64,000 nt of DNA, taken from positions 2,324,001 through 2,388,000 of the forward strand of contig JAUEDM010000003.1 in the NCBI GenBank assembly GCA_033439685.1, read 5' to 3'. The DNA is from Apodospora peruviana (lineage: Eukaryota; Ascomycota; Sordariomycetes; Sordariales; Lasiosphaeriaceae). This document shows positions 1 through 9,246 of this stretch, piece by piece (the first letter of the stretch is position 1; every line of letters begins with the position of its first letter). The notes below the pieces were generated by a model that made no database searches, had not been told where the DNA came from, and saw only the letters and a program-made list of their open reading frames with translations. The position numbers were made by a program, and so were the translations under genes.

Positions 1-1144
1 AACAGGCCGAAGGTCCATGCGCACCACCTCCTCAGCCTCGGCCACGGGACATGTTCCGCACATGACACAAGTGAACGGAGGCGCGGTAGAGACGACTCCT
101 TTACTGGCAGGCGTACACGTGCACACCGAGTTGCCACACGGAGACTCTGCAGGTCGGATTGAATCCAGTGGCGCAGCCAAGGATGCCCGCATCCGTGCCC
201 TAACATTGAACAGACGGCCTTCCATGTCGCAGGTCCAGAAACGGGTCATGTCGTTCGTAAAGGATACTAAACCGAACTGCGATGAATTTGGCCCTTGTTT
301 TGGCTATACCGATCCCTGTGGGCAAGAGTGCTTTAAGCACATCGCCACACGTTCAAGTCGTCCACCAAGGCAGTCGACACTTGTTCGGATCAACACGGGG
401 GCATCATCCCATCCGACTTCGGCAATCGTGGACGAGGATGAAGAAGCTGGTAACGGGAGCCCTGTGGCTAGCCCACTATACCGGACCAGTCGCGCACAGT
501 CACGCGAATCGACCGCCGCCAGACACGCCGATGACATTGATCCCCATACACATACGCATGCCCCGCGGACCGATAGCGGGACTTTTGAAGGCGAGTTCTC
601 GCCAATACTGGAAGATGCGGAAGACATGGAAGACCTCGAGGCGCAACACCATCACCACGTGCCCACGAACGCTTTCCTCTCCATTGGTCTGCAGACAGTC
701 ATCGCCATCGCGCTCCACAAGTTCCCCGAGGGCTTTATCACTTTTGCGACCAATCACGCAAGCCCATCTCTGGGGTTTAATGTGTTCATGGCCCTGTTTG
801 TCCACAACATTGCCGAAGGCTTTGCGTTAGCCCTGCCCCTTTACATGGCGCTGGGCAGTCGCCTGAAGGCGATCCTCTGGTCGTCACTCCTGGGAGGCTT
901 CAGCCAGCCGATGGGCGCCGGATTCGCGTTGCTCTGGTTCAAAATTGCCAAAAGCTCCGAGATCACCATCAACAACACTGCGTACGCCATCTTGTTTGCC
1001 GTGACGGCGGGCATCATGACCAGCGTGGCCCTGCAGCTGTATGGGGAGAGTTTAAGCTTGAACCATAACAGGCAGCTGAGCATGTTGTTTGCCTTTTTCG
1101 GCATGATGCTCCTGGGGTTCAGCAATGCACTGGTTAAGCACTAG
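1..1144 (+). CDS. ZIP-family zinc transporter, 5'-truncated by window edge
   Basis: C-terminal part of a ZIP (SLC39-type) metal transporter that would move zinc into the cytosol across a membrane. The frame is open back to the window edge, so the ATG at 17 need not be the start; 375 residues are visible from there. A cysteine-containing, serine-rich segment (about residues 88-110) and an acidic stretch lead to a histidine cluster (EAQHHHH, about 208-214), then the hallmark membrane helices: HKFPEG (about 234) and HNIAEG (about 263), the intramembrane metal-site signatures of ZIP helices IV and V. Two or three more hydrophobic helices follow and the protein ends at the membrane. Single exon here. 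The large loop and these signatures resemble yeast Zrt3 (vacuolar zinc release), but the subfamily is an inference. Stop TAG at 1142-1144. Confidence 0.88.
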   Translation, partial: TGRRSMRTTSSASATGHVPHMTQVNGGAVETTPLLAGVHVHTELPHGDSAGRIESSGAAKDARIRALTLNRRPSMSQVQKRVMSFVKDTKPNCDEFGPCFGYTDPCGQECFKHIATRSSRPPRQSTLVRINTGASSHPTSAIVDEDEEAGNGSPVASPLYRTSRAQSRESTAARHADDIDPHTHTHAPRTDSGTFEGEFSPILEDAEDMEDLEAQHHHHVPTNAFLSIGLQTVIAIALHKFPEGFITFATNHASPSLGFNVFMALFVHNIAEGFALALPLYMALGSRLKAILWSSLLGGFSQPMGAGFALLWFKIAKSSEITINNTAYAILFAVTAGIMTSVALQLYGESLSLNHNRQLSMLFAFFGMMLLGFSNALVKH

Positions 1145-2141
1145 ATACTTTTGTCTAGTGCCAATTTGCGGCCGTGTAGATTCGTCAATGGTTTCGGGAG
1201 CATGAAAAGGGCGCCAGGGTATCCGTAAACAGAGCCGATTTTAGTTGGTTTTGGAGGGCGCAAATGGGTAATGCTAATGATCACGACGGGACGGGGTTTA
1301 GATGATGGGTGCATTTTTGGGAGTGAAACTGGCAGGAACAGAGTGGGCAAAACAACCAATGTATCTGATAAAGAATATCTCTCGGCCAGTTACTAGATCC
1401 TCAGCGGTTTTGCTCTATTATTATTAGTTACTACAGAATATAAAGTACCGAGATATATTTCGTCAGGTGACTGTCTCACGGCTCATCCGTATAGAAACCT
1501 AAGGTACCTACTCTTGATACGTACCTTATGCTCTTCTTCTTTTACCAAAATAGAGTATTGGACATCCTTGTATTCTCCTTCTAGCTGGTTTGGGTCCCAA
1601 CTACAGTTTCATAGTCGAATCGTTGTACGGGCATGTAGGTATTACTTCTGAACTAGACTGTATCAATTACCTTATGTATGCTCGCAATGGAGAGGCACCA
1701 GAAGATAAACTAACAATGGCAACCCCACACTTGGCTATGCCCCTAAAGAGTAAAGCATCTCGGCAGAATATACATATGGGGTTCGATTTCGATCTCCATC
1801 CAGTCCTCCGAGTCGGACCGCGGGTTAAAGATGAGGAGATGCGGGGATACATGGACCTTTGCAGTCGTAGCTTCGCGACAAGACTCTCTTAATAATCTCG
1901 ATCACCCCACGTGCGTCACTTTTTGTGAGCGTTTCGGTCTCGTTCAAACAACTACGATAGTTTACATATTTACTTATCTTGCCCTACTTTAAACCCGATC
2001 GATTATATTAATCCCACAAGTAAAGAGATTAACTCTTCTCTTGGTGGTTTCACGAGAACAGCAGAGTCCCGCTTCGAGAAACCGGATCTCAACTGGAATA
2101 AGCACCTGACTTCCATCGAAGGGCTGACAACAGCCTGCACT
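1145..2141. other. intergenic, AT-rich
   Basis: About 1 kb between the zinc transporter and the dehydrogenase. It is visibly more AT-rich than the genes. It contains an AGGTACCTA word near 1503. An open frame at 1590-1892 begins with TTG, not ATG, and resembles nothing I know, so I do not call it. The last 200 bases presumably hold the dehydrogenase promoter and leader. Confidence 0.6.
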
Positions 2142-3639
2142 ATGGACAATAACAAAACGACAATGAAGGCGGTAGTCTTCGAAGGACCGAGAAAGGTCTC
2201 TGTCCAAGACCGGCCGATTCCAACATGTAAGTCACTACATATCACACACCATTTTTAAGACTTTTCAAAAACAGTTCCAAAGAGCTGCAATAAACCTCTT
2301 ATATATGAACTAAGATCTGCCAAAACAGTGCAGAGCCCCAAGGACATCATTGTCAAAGTCCAAGCCACTGCTCTATGCGGATCGTAAGCCCTATAACACA
2401 TTCTTGAGAGAACTACCACATCACAAAACGGATCATGCCCCTAATAACACACATCTCCTTACCAGAGAACTCCATACCTACCGAGGCCACGAACAGCCCG
2501 CCCGGACTGGTTACATCATGGGCCACGAGTTCAGCGGCATCGTCGTCTCGGCCGGGCCCGAAGTCAAGACCGTCCAGGTTGGCGACAAGGTCGTCGCGCC
2601 TTTCACCACATCGTGCATGGAGTGCTTCTACTGCCGGCACGGCTTCACCTCGCGGTGCGAGCACTCGCTGCTCTTCGGCTCCCCGAAACTCGACGGCGCG
2701 CAGGCCGAGTTCGTCCGCGTACCTTTCGCCGACGGGACCGTCACCAAGGCGCCGCCGGAAATTGAGGACAAGGCGCTCGTGCTGATGGCCGACATCTTTC
2801 CGACGGGCTACTTTGGCGCCAAGAACGCTTTTGCTCTGCTCAGGGATTCGGTCCCCGCAAATGAGGCGACCGTCGTCGTCGTCGGTTGCGGTCCCGTCGG
2901 TTTGTGCGCCATCGTCTCGGTGCTCGAGTACAAGCCGAGGCACCTGTTTGCCGTCGACAGCGTCGACTCGAGGCTGGCTCTGGCCGAAGGGCTCGGGGCG
3001 GAGCCGTTGAATTTTGCGAATGGGAAAGAAGCAATGCAGAAGCGGATCGGCGAGGTGACGGAGGGCCGCGGCGCGGATGCCGTCATCGAGGTCGTGGGAC
3101 TGAGTCCCGCGCTCAGGACGGCGTTTGATTTACTCAGGCCGTTTGGGGTCATCAGCAGCATTGGGGTGCACAATGCCGAGGTAAGGCAGGACTGATTGAC
3201 CTCGTGATGATTTTCCCCCGTTACATTCAAGACCGAATTTGCTAATGACTTTGGGTCGGCGGCTGCTACCTAGATTCCATGGAATGGCAATGAGGGATAT
3301 GGGTAAGACCACATATTGACTTTCTTTGCAGCAGCTTTGATGCAGTTACTAATGATATCGGAAAACAATAGAAAGAATCTAAAGCTTCAAATGGGCCGTT
3401 GTCCGGTGAGGTCCATTTTCCCAGAGGCCCTGCAAGTCTTGGCCAAGAACCAACACAAGTTCAGGTATGTACTGTCAACAAGCCGTGGCTGGACAGACAG
3501 AAGTGGTTGCTGACCGAGCGGCGGCGCGCATCACAGCTTCATGTTTGACAAGATCATGCCGCTTGAGGACGCAGTTGAGGGGTATGATTTGTTTGACAAC
3601 ATGAAGGTGCAGAAGGTTATCTTCAAGCCTTGCTTCTGA
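2142..3639 (+). CDS. zinc-dependent medium-chain alcohol dehydrogenase (formaldehyde-dehydrogenase-like)
   Basis: NAD(P)-dependent oxidoreductase of the zinc MDR superfamily, closest by eye to fungal GroES-like formaldehyde-dehydrogenase-related enzymes; the substrate is not predictable. Exons 2142-2226, 2329-2383, 2466-3180, 3274-3302, 3372-3464, 3537-3639 give 1080 nt, 359 aa. Catalytic-zinc ligands: Cys45 in ALCGSE and His67-Glu68 in GHEF. Structural-zinc cysteines 97, 100, 103 and 111 have the standard C-x2-C-x2-C-x7-C spacing. The cofactor Rossmann loop reads VGCGPVG. The C-terminus (MGRCPVRSIFPEAL, then FMFDKIMP) is typical of this subfamily. The second intron splits the serine codon right after the catalytic CGS, and exon 4 is only 29 nt. 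Start: the ATG at 2142 lies in frame with a second at 2163, so the first 7 residues are uncertain. Probably cytosolic, as no targeting signal is seen. Confidence 0.9.
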
Positions 3640-3753
3640 AAACGCCGGTACCAAGTAATGGTCTGTTGGGAGGATCTTGCAGGCTGACCAAGTGGTTTGG
3701 ATTTTCTTAGTCTTTTCACCAGGAGGATATATACCGGTAAATACTGCCTAGGA

Positions 3754-3769
3754 TGTGTGTGTGTGTGTG
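3754..3769. repeat. short (TG)n microsatellite
   Basis: Eight TG units in the gap between the convergent dehydrogenase and Sen15 genes. Confidence 0.9.
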
Positions 3770-3800
3770 CAGCGATAATAAAGGCACTGGGAAAGGGAGG

Positions 3801-4286
3801 TTAATTCTGCCTGGGCTTCACGAGGCCGTCGTGCATCCAGTAATAGGTGACGGTCGAATCGTCCTGGACCGTGGCGAGGAGCAGACGCTTTCCTCGTTTT
3901 GGACCTCTCCATAACTTCCACTCGGCATCATCGGCGTCCGGCTCATCGTCAGGCGAGTGAGCTGCCGACGGAGGGATGGCATCTAGGGCATCGAAGACAG
4001 CAGCGAACTGGCCGAGTGACCACTTCTCGGCGAGGTGCAGAGGCAAAACCCATTCGAATTCGGGGGTCTGGGGAACGGGCTCCTTGCGGTCCTTCTCGGC
4101 CTTGATGGTCGCGATTTGCTCATCCGGGTGCACATAGAGACGCTTGGGCGGGAGGCCGAAGATGACTGGCCGCGCGAGATTTGCCTGGGTGTGGACCTTG
4201 ATCTGGGTCCAGTCGTGCTGGTTTTCCAAGTTGTTGAGCACAATCTTTGTGAGCGCTTCGAGGTGTTGTTGTTGGTCGGTAGACAT
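3801..4286 (-). CDS. sen15: tRNA-splicing endonuclease subunit Sen15
   Basis: Structural subunit of the Sen2-Sen34-Sen54-Sen15 endonuclease that cuts introns from pre-tRNAs. 161 aa in one exon. The features match the fungal Sen15 family: LYVHPDEQ (about residue 49), then EWVLPLHLAEKW, FAAVFDAL, LLLATVQDDSTVTYY, and the terminal HDGLVKPRQN. An acidic insert (DDEPDADDAE) sits before the last strand. Sen15 is a non-catalytic subunit, so no catalytic triad is expected. The frame is open further upstream to 4352, but ATG at 4286-4284 (MSTDQQQ) is the natural start because the upstream residues are not family-like. The gene is convergent with the dehydrogenase (161-bp gap) and divergent from the DUF2985 gene. 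Confidence 0.9.
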   Translation of the reverse strand: MSTDQQQHLEALTKIVLNNLENQHDWTQIKVHTQANLARPVIFGLPPKRLYVHPDEQIATIKAEKDRKEPVPQTPEFEWVLPLHLAEKWSLGQFAAVFDALDAIPPSAAHSPDDEPDADDAEWKLWRGPKRGKRLLLATVQDDSTVTYYWMHDGLVKPRQN

Positions 4287-5104
4287 GTTGACCTGTTTGT
4301 TGCCGGTTAGTATACCTCTGGATTTGAAGTGTCTCGGATTGAGCAACTTCAAGTTTTTTGACTGAAGGTGGTGGTTTGTGGGTCATAAAACGTAGTGGGC
4401 CCAAGCCCAGGTCCCCCAGATCTTCTTACAGGGGCAATCCACTGAAAGGGCCCTGGAATCTCAATCGGCAAATAAGGTCTGGTGCAGATTCGCTGGACCC
4501 TCTAACGTTTTTGTGCGGCATTGACAAACAGAATCGATCGCTTGTTGGAAGGTTATATTGACCATTGTAAACTTTTCAACTATCGGGCTTTTCCAACCGT
4601 ACTGTGACATCACCGCATCGTCAGATGGGTGCTGGGAAAGTTGGAAATGACCACACGGCACGGGGCACGTCCATCGGCCCATCACTCCCGTCGTCATTGC
4701 TCTGTACGGTAGCGTGCGGCAATGAAACAACAGTCCGAGTCTTGGAAGGCGTGCGACAACGTTGCCCGTCCGCCAAGTCTTGGCCACCAGAGCAAGCGCA
4801 CGACTGGTCTCGCGCGAAGCTACCTCGTTGGGCCAGACCTTGGCCATAATTAGACAAAACGGACAAAACAGCAACCCCTTCCTGCCCTTCCCAAAGTTTG
4901 CGTCCACCATGATTCTGCTCTTTACATTGTGGCCCATTTCTATTTGGCCCTTTAAACATCATTTTCATCCTCTTGCTGTTTAGCTCTCAACATTTCCCAC
5001 TAGCATTTGTTGTAATAGAACTTTTTAAAGCTTCACCGTATCTTCTGGCCTTTGGCCCCTCACGTCATTTGTACGACTCTGTTAGGTCCCCCACGACGAC
5101 CAAA
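4287..5104. promoter_or_regulatory. divergent intergenic region (Sen15 / DUF2985 gene)
   Basis: 818 bp between two divergently transcribed genes, so it should hold both promoters. The last 150 bp are pyrimidine-rich as in fungal leaders. The reading frame of the downstream gene stays open through part of it without a good start codon. I could not identify a specific factor site. Confidence 0.45.
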
Positions 5105-6331
5105 ATGGCCCAGCCCAGCCAGGGCGCCGGAGCCGACATTGACAATGCCCACCATGCCCACCATGCACAGACACGAAGCGACTCGGCGACGAAGTCAATA
5201 CCGGGCATGATTAGAAGACTGTCGCGCGAATTGGCCGAGTCGCACCCCCCAGAAGGGTTCATGGCCGCCACTGGCGACATTACGTCTACCATCGTCGCCG
5301 ACCAACATCAACATCACCATCGACCCCCCAGCCACAAAGAAACACGACCGACGAGCGCACCTGGCGCATCGTCCGACGATGCAACCATAGATGCGCCTGT
5401 GGACAGCAACCGAGACGCGGGTCTCATTAAACATACCGAGCCCTTCGACAATGGTTACCACTTCCCGCCCAAGTACCCGTTCAAGGAAAGCTCCAAGCAC
5501 GGGCTGGTCTCGTTCTGGAAGTTCTTCACGACGCCGATGGGGTTCTTCTGGACGATATACGGTCTCAACGTTGTAGCGTGGGGCGGCATGCTGTTCCTGC
5601 TGCTCTGCAACGCTGCGCCGGCCATGTGTGTGCCTTCTTGCGATGACATCGACTCTCCGCGTAGGAAATGGGTCGAGTACGATTCGCAGATCCTGACGGT
5701 CCTCTTTTGTGTACCGGCGTTTGGCTTTGCGTACTGGCGCTTCCGCGACCTATACTATCTGCTTCAATACCGCATCCAAGGGAAACACGAGGCCCTGCGG
5801 CGGCTTGCGGGTATCCATCGCGGCTGGTTTCGCCTCCAGGGCTCGCAGGACCTGCCGGTAGAAGTTGGGCCCGAATATATCCCGGATGACGCACCGAGAG
5901 AATGTCTTGCTTTTCCGGAGAAGATCACGCCCAACTCTCCGCTGACCGGCACCCGAGCACCAGCGACGTCGCTTTGGAAGATGGACTTTGTGATTTGGAC
6001 TATGGTGCTGAACACATTTGCCCAGATTGGCCTTTGCGGAATCATGTGGGGCATGAACCGATACGATCGACCAAGCTGGACGACCGGGTTTTTGGTGGCG
6101 GTAGGGTGCATCATAGCAATGGTGGGAGGATATATGATGTTCCTCGAGGGCAAAAAGGTGAAGAGCATCGAAGGCGTGCCTTGCACTGAGCAGGATCTGG
6201 AGAAGCTGGCGCGCGACAAGGAGCAGGGTGCTCTTCACTACAACAATATCAAGGACAAGAAGCCAAAGGAAAAGAAGTCGGACCCCGAGGCTGTACCGGT
6301 GAAGGAGAAAACGCTACCAGCGGTTCAGTAG
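5105..6331 (+). CDS. DUF2985-family multi-pass membrane protein
   Basis: 408 aa, single exon. It looks like a fungal membrane protein of the DUF2985 family (function unknown). The N-terminal 120 residues are polar, low in complexity and histidine-rich (HHAHHAQ, DQHQHHHRPP). A conserved block YHFPPKYPF leads into the first hydrophobic segment (about residues 146-168, WTIYGLNVVAWGGMLFLLLC), followed by PSCDDIDSPRRKWVEYDSQ, a second segment (about 195-217) ending in WRFRDLYYLL, the soluble block RRLAGIHRGWFRLQG, and two final helices (about 292-315 and 323-345). The C-terminus is lysine-rich (KDKKPKEKK). I chose the ATG at 5105 because its context CAAAATGG is good and homologues as I recall them begin nearby; the frame is open upstream to 4973. 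The role is unknown. Confidence 0.8.
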   Translation: MAQPSQGAGADIDNAHHAHHAQTRSDSATKSIPGMIRRLSRELAESHPPEGFMAATGDITSTIVADQHQHHHRPPSHKETRPTSAPGASSDDATIDAPVDSNRDAGLIKHTEPFDNGYHFPPKYPFKESSKHGLVSFWKFFTTPMGFFWTIYGLNVVAWGGMLFLLLCNAAPAMCVPSCDDIDSPRRKWVEYDSQILTVLFCVPAFGFAYWRFRDLYYLLQYRIQGKHEALRRLAGIHRGWFRLQGSQDLPVEVGPEYIPDDAPRECLAFPEKITPNSPLTGTRAPATSLWKMDFVIWTMVLNTFAQIGLCGIMWGMNRYDRPSWTTGFLVAVGCIIAMVGGYMMFLEGKKVKSIEGVPCTEQDLEKLARDKEQGALHYNNIKDKKPKEKKSDPEAVPVKEKTLPAVQ

Positions 6332-7334
6332 ACTAGTCTGGCGGGGTGCAAGGCCCATGGATGAAGAATTACGATGCAGCCAGGGCTGCCTGAAGATGGC
6401 GGCAGTGATTGCAGGTGGACGAGATGAATACACGATACCCCCTTCCTCTTGGCTTTTACTTGTTTATGCAGCCAAAGAGAGAAAAGTTAGTACAGTATGG
6501 ATGGGGGTGGTTTTGACTTTACAATAGAATGTCCTTACTGAGTAACGGACGGAGTACACTAATTAATGCAACTTGCGGTTTCTGTACCGTTGAATTTGAA
6601 AAAAAAAAAAAAAAAAAAAAAACCATACGTGTTGAATGATTAGAGGTTTAAACTACTGGTTATTGATAACTCTCAGTTCTAATACCAAATCACGAAGTCA
6701 AGTGTATATAAACGGTTTCAACCTGCATGGACAACTCGTCATTTGGGGAGCAACACAAGGCTGCGAACTGGAGCTCTCCTGAGCTCTGAATTCAGTGGAT
6801 TTGCACTTGACGATCACGCTGCATCATGGTCCGGGGTGCTTGCGTGGCTTGCGAGGCCCAGTGGATAGAGGGACTTGTTCCGATAAGCCACCGGGCTGTC
6901 GCAGTCAGCTGCGTTGCCCAGGACCCCAGGCCCATGATCGGCGGGCCCAGGTTCGGGCCCCGTTGTCCACCCGACCTTTGACCTCTCGTCTTCCAGGCCT
7001 CCATCCAGACAACTTAAACTCCACAAAAGAACGGTGACTCTACTCAATGGTGCCAGGCACGAGGTGTCTTCTATTCAGAGATTAAAGCCAGTTACTTGGC
7101 CCCATATAACACCTAGGTACCTTACACGCCCCCCGCCGCCGGCTTCTATTGTCTTTATCCGACAGTTCATTCAGCACCCCGCGAGATCCGTCCATCCATC
7201 CCGCCTCTTTCATTATCGGTGCTTCTACCTCGGACGACATAATCTGGGGCTTTTTAACCCCAGGACCTCCAGTATCCCTTCCACAGTTGTGACTACTCAA
7301 CAGTGATTCAAGCCGAACCACCTACGTTGCTGCG
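6332..7334. other. intergenic with poly-A tract
   Basis: About 1 kb of 3' flank of the DUF2985 gene and 5' flank of the transporter. It contains a 24-nt A run (6599-6622), an ACGGAGTAC word near 6550, a CCTAGGTACCTT word near 7112, and a CATATAAC TATA-like string near 7102. No credible gene. Confidence 0.5.
6599..6622. repeat. poly-A homopolymer, 24 nt
   Basis: Uninterrupted run of 24 A. The word GTTGAAT occurs shortly before and shortly after it, which is too short to prove a retroposon target-site duplication. Confidence 0.9.
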
Positions 7335-8710
7335 ATGTCGTCTCCTATCATCCCCGCGCGGGCCATCATCCCGTTCCTGGTGGGTATGATGCTGCTGACG
7401 GGCGTCTGCAACACGCTCTTGACAAAGTACCAGGTGATTACCTATCCATCTCCCTGTTGTTCCCATTCGACGTGAATCTGACGCCCGTAATTCTAGGACA
7501 ACCAATGCGTACGCGACTGCGATGGCCCCAAACCCAAGCACTTCGAGCAGCCCGTCATCCAGACCCTACAGATGTTCGTCGGCGAGATGGGCTGCTGGCT
7601 GGTCGTTGGGGCCATGAACCTGTGGACACGCTACGTATCCGGACGAGGGAGGACCTCGACGTACCAGCCCGTCAATACGACTGACGACGGAACTAGCCCG
7701 GATGATGCCAGCATCCGCTCGCACACGGCGCTCAACGGTGGTTCGCGCAACAGCAGCCACAATGATGGCCCTCAGGTCTTGCGGGGCTGGCGGGTTATGC
7801 TCCTCGCGCTGCCCGCCATCTGCGACATCTGCGGCACGACGCTCATGAACACCGGCCTTCTCTTCGTCGTGGCCTCGATCTACCAAATGACGCGCGGCGC
7901 GCTGGTGCTGTTTGTGGGTCTCTTCAGCGTGATGTTTCTGCACCGCAAGCTGCACCTATTCCAGTGGCTTTCGCTGGTGGGCGTGGTGACGGGCGTGGCC
8001 ATCGTTGGGCTCGCGGGCGCCATACAGCCCGACAAGAAGCATGTGGCCGATCCGCACTCTACCGAGCTCGACGACAACGCCCTGCGCGTGGTCATCGGCG
8101 TGCTCATGATTGCTGGCGCCCAGATTTTCACGGCGACGCAGTTTGTGCTCGAGGAATGGATTCTCGAGCGCTCCTCGATCGAGCCGATCCGCGTCGTCGG
8201 CTGGGAGGGCCTGTTTGGATTCCTCGTCACGCTGCTGGGTATGGTGGTTCTTCACTTGGCGGTCGGGCGGACCCCGGAAGGTAGGTACGGACCGTTTGAT
8301 ATGGTTGAGGGCTGGAGGCAGTTCTGGGAGTACAGATCGGTCTTTATTTCTAGTGTTCTGATCATGATCAGTATCGGGTAAGTTTTCACGTAATATTTTT
8401 GTTTTAGGACCGGATATCCTAGATAACTGACACTCCTTTCTTTAGGGGCTTCAACTTCTTTGGTCTATCGGTGACTCGAAGCGTCAGCGCCACCTCGCGA
8501 TCCACCATCGACACGTGCCGCACCTTATTCATTTGGATAGTCTCGCTCGGCCTCGGCTGGGAGACGTTCAAGTGGCTGCAGGTTGTCGGGTTCGTTCTGC
8601 TTGTCTACTTTACGTTCCTGTTCAACGGTATTGTCCAGCCGCCGTTTGAATTCCTTAAGGTTGATGAAGTGGAGGAGCTGCTTCCCGAGGAGCCCATTGA
8701 GCATAACTAG
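7335..8710 (+). CDS. SLC35F6-like drug/metabolite-family transporter
   Basis: Polytopic membrane protein of the DMT (EamA/nucleotide-sugar-like) superfamily, resembling animal SLC35F6; substrate unknown. Exons 7335-7433, 7497-8377 and 8446-8710 give 1245 nt, 414 aa. About ten hydrophobic helices: the first is in exon 1 (FLVGMMLLTGVCNTLLTKYQ), followed by a short cysteine-containing loop (DNQCVRDC) and a polar loop of about 50 residues. Family-like blocks are LPAICDICGTTLMNTGL, YQMTRGALVLFVGLFSVMFL, AQIFTATQFVLEEW, VGWEGLFGF, and in exon 3 FFGLSVTRSVSATSRSTIDTCRT then WETFKWLQVVGF. The C-terminus is acidic (VEELLPEEPIEHN). Both introns have clean GT..AG borders, and the exon 2/3 junction splits a glycine codon. 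Most likely located in an endomembrane such as Golgi, vacuole or lysosome, by analogy. Confidence 0.87.
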
Positions 8711-9232
8711 ATAGGTACCTAAGGATTTAAGTCAAGAAATGGGGCATTGCAAGGACGGGGGGCGATAGGTTGTATATATCTGCTTCTTTACATACGTTCA
8801 TGTGTATTGTACATATCCTAGTCCAGGCATTGTGATAGGGGCCTTTAGGGTTCTATTCAATGTGGAGGTATAGGCAGCGCAACTTGTTTATTGGCGTTTG
8901 CTATTCGTTTCCCTTAAGAATTACTTGGGATAGAAGGGGAGTATAGGATGGCTTGCTAGTATGGGTATCAGTACTACTTTAGGATTACACAGAGTTTTCT
9001 TTCAGGGGTAGATCAACTGGCTCTTTCCATATTCATACACCCGTGTACATTGGAGATTTGCAGGATAAGATATCTTTTCGATAATCCCTAGGAAACTACA
9101 CATTTCGAAATAAATTCCTGTTACAATTGGTGTGTCCCTCCGTAGGAGCTTCCATCAACAGTACATCCATCCATTGATGGGGCATGACCTGTAAGTGGGC
9201 GGAGGTGGTACCCCTGGCCATCCTGCGACCAT
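8711..9232. other. intergenic, AT-rich
   Basis: About 520 bp of 3' flank. It starts with ATAGGTACCTAAGG just after the transporter stop. No open frame of note. Confidence 0.5.
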
Positions 9233-9246
9233 CTACGATTGAATTC

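Noticed and set aside
1590..1892. 100-codon frame in AT-rich DNA
   Set aside because: Begins with TTG, resembles no family and has no supporting splice structure.
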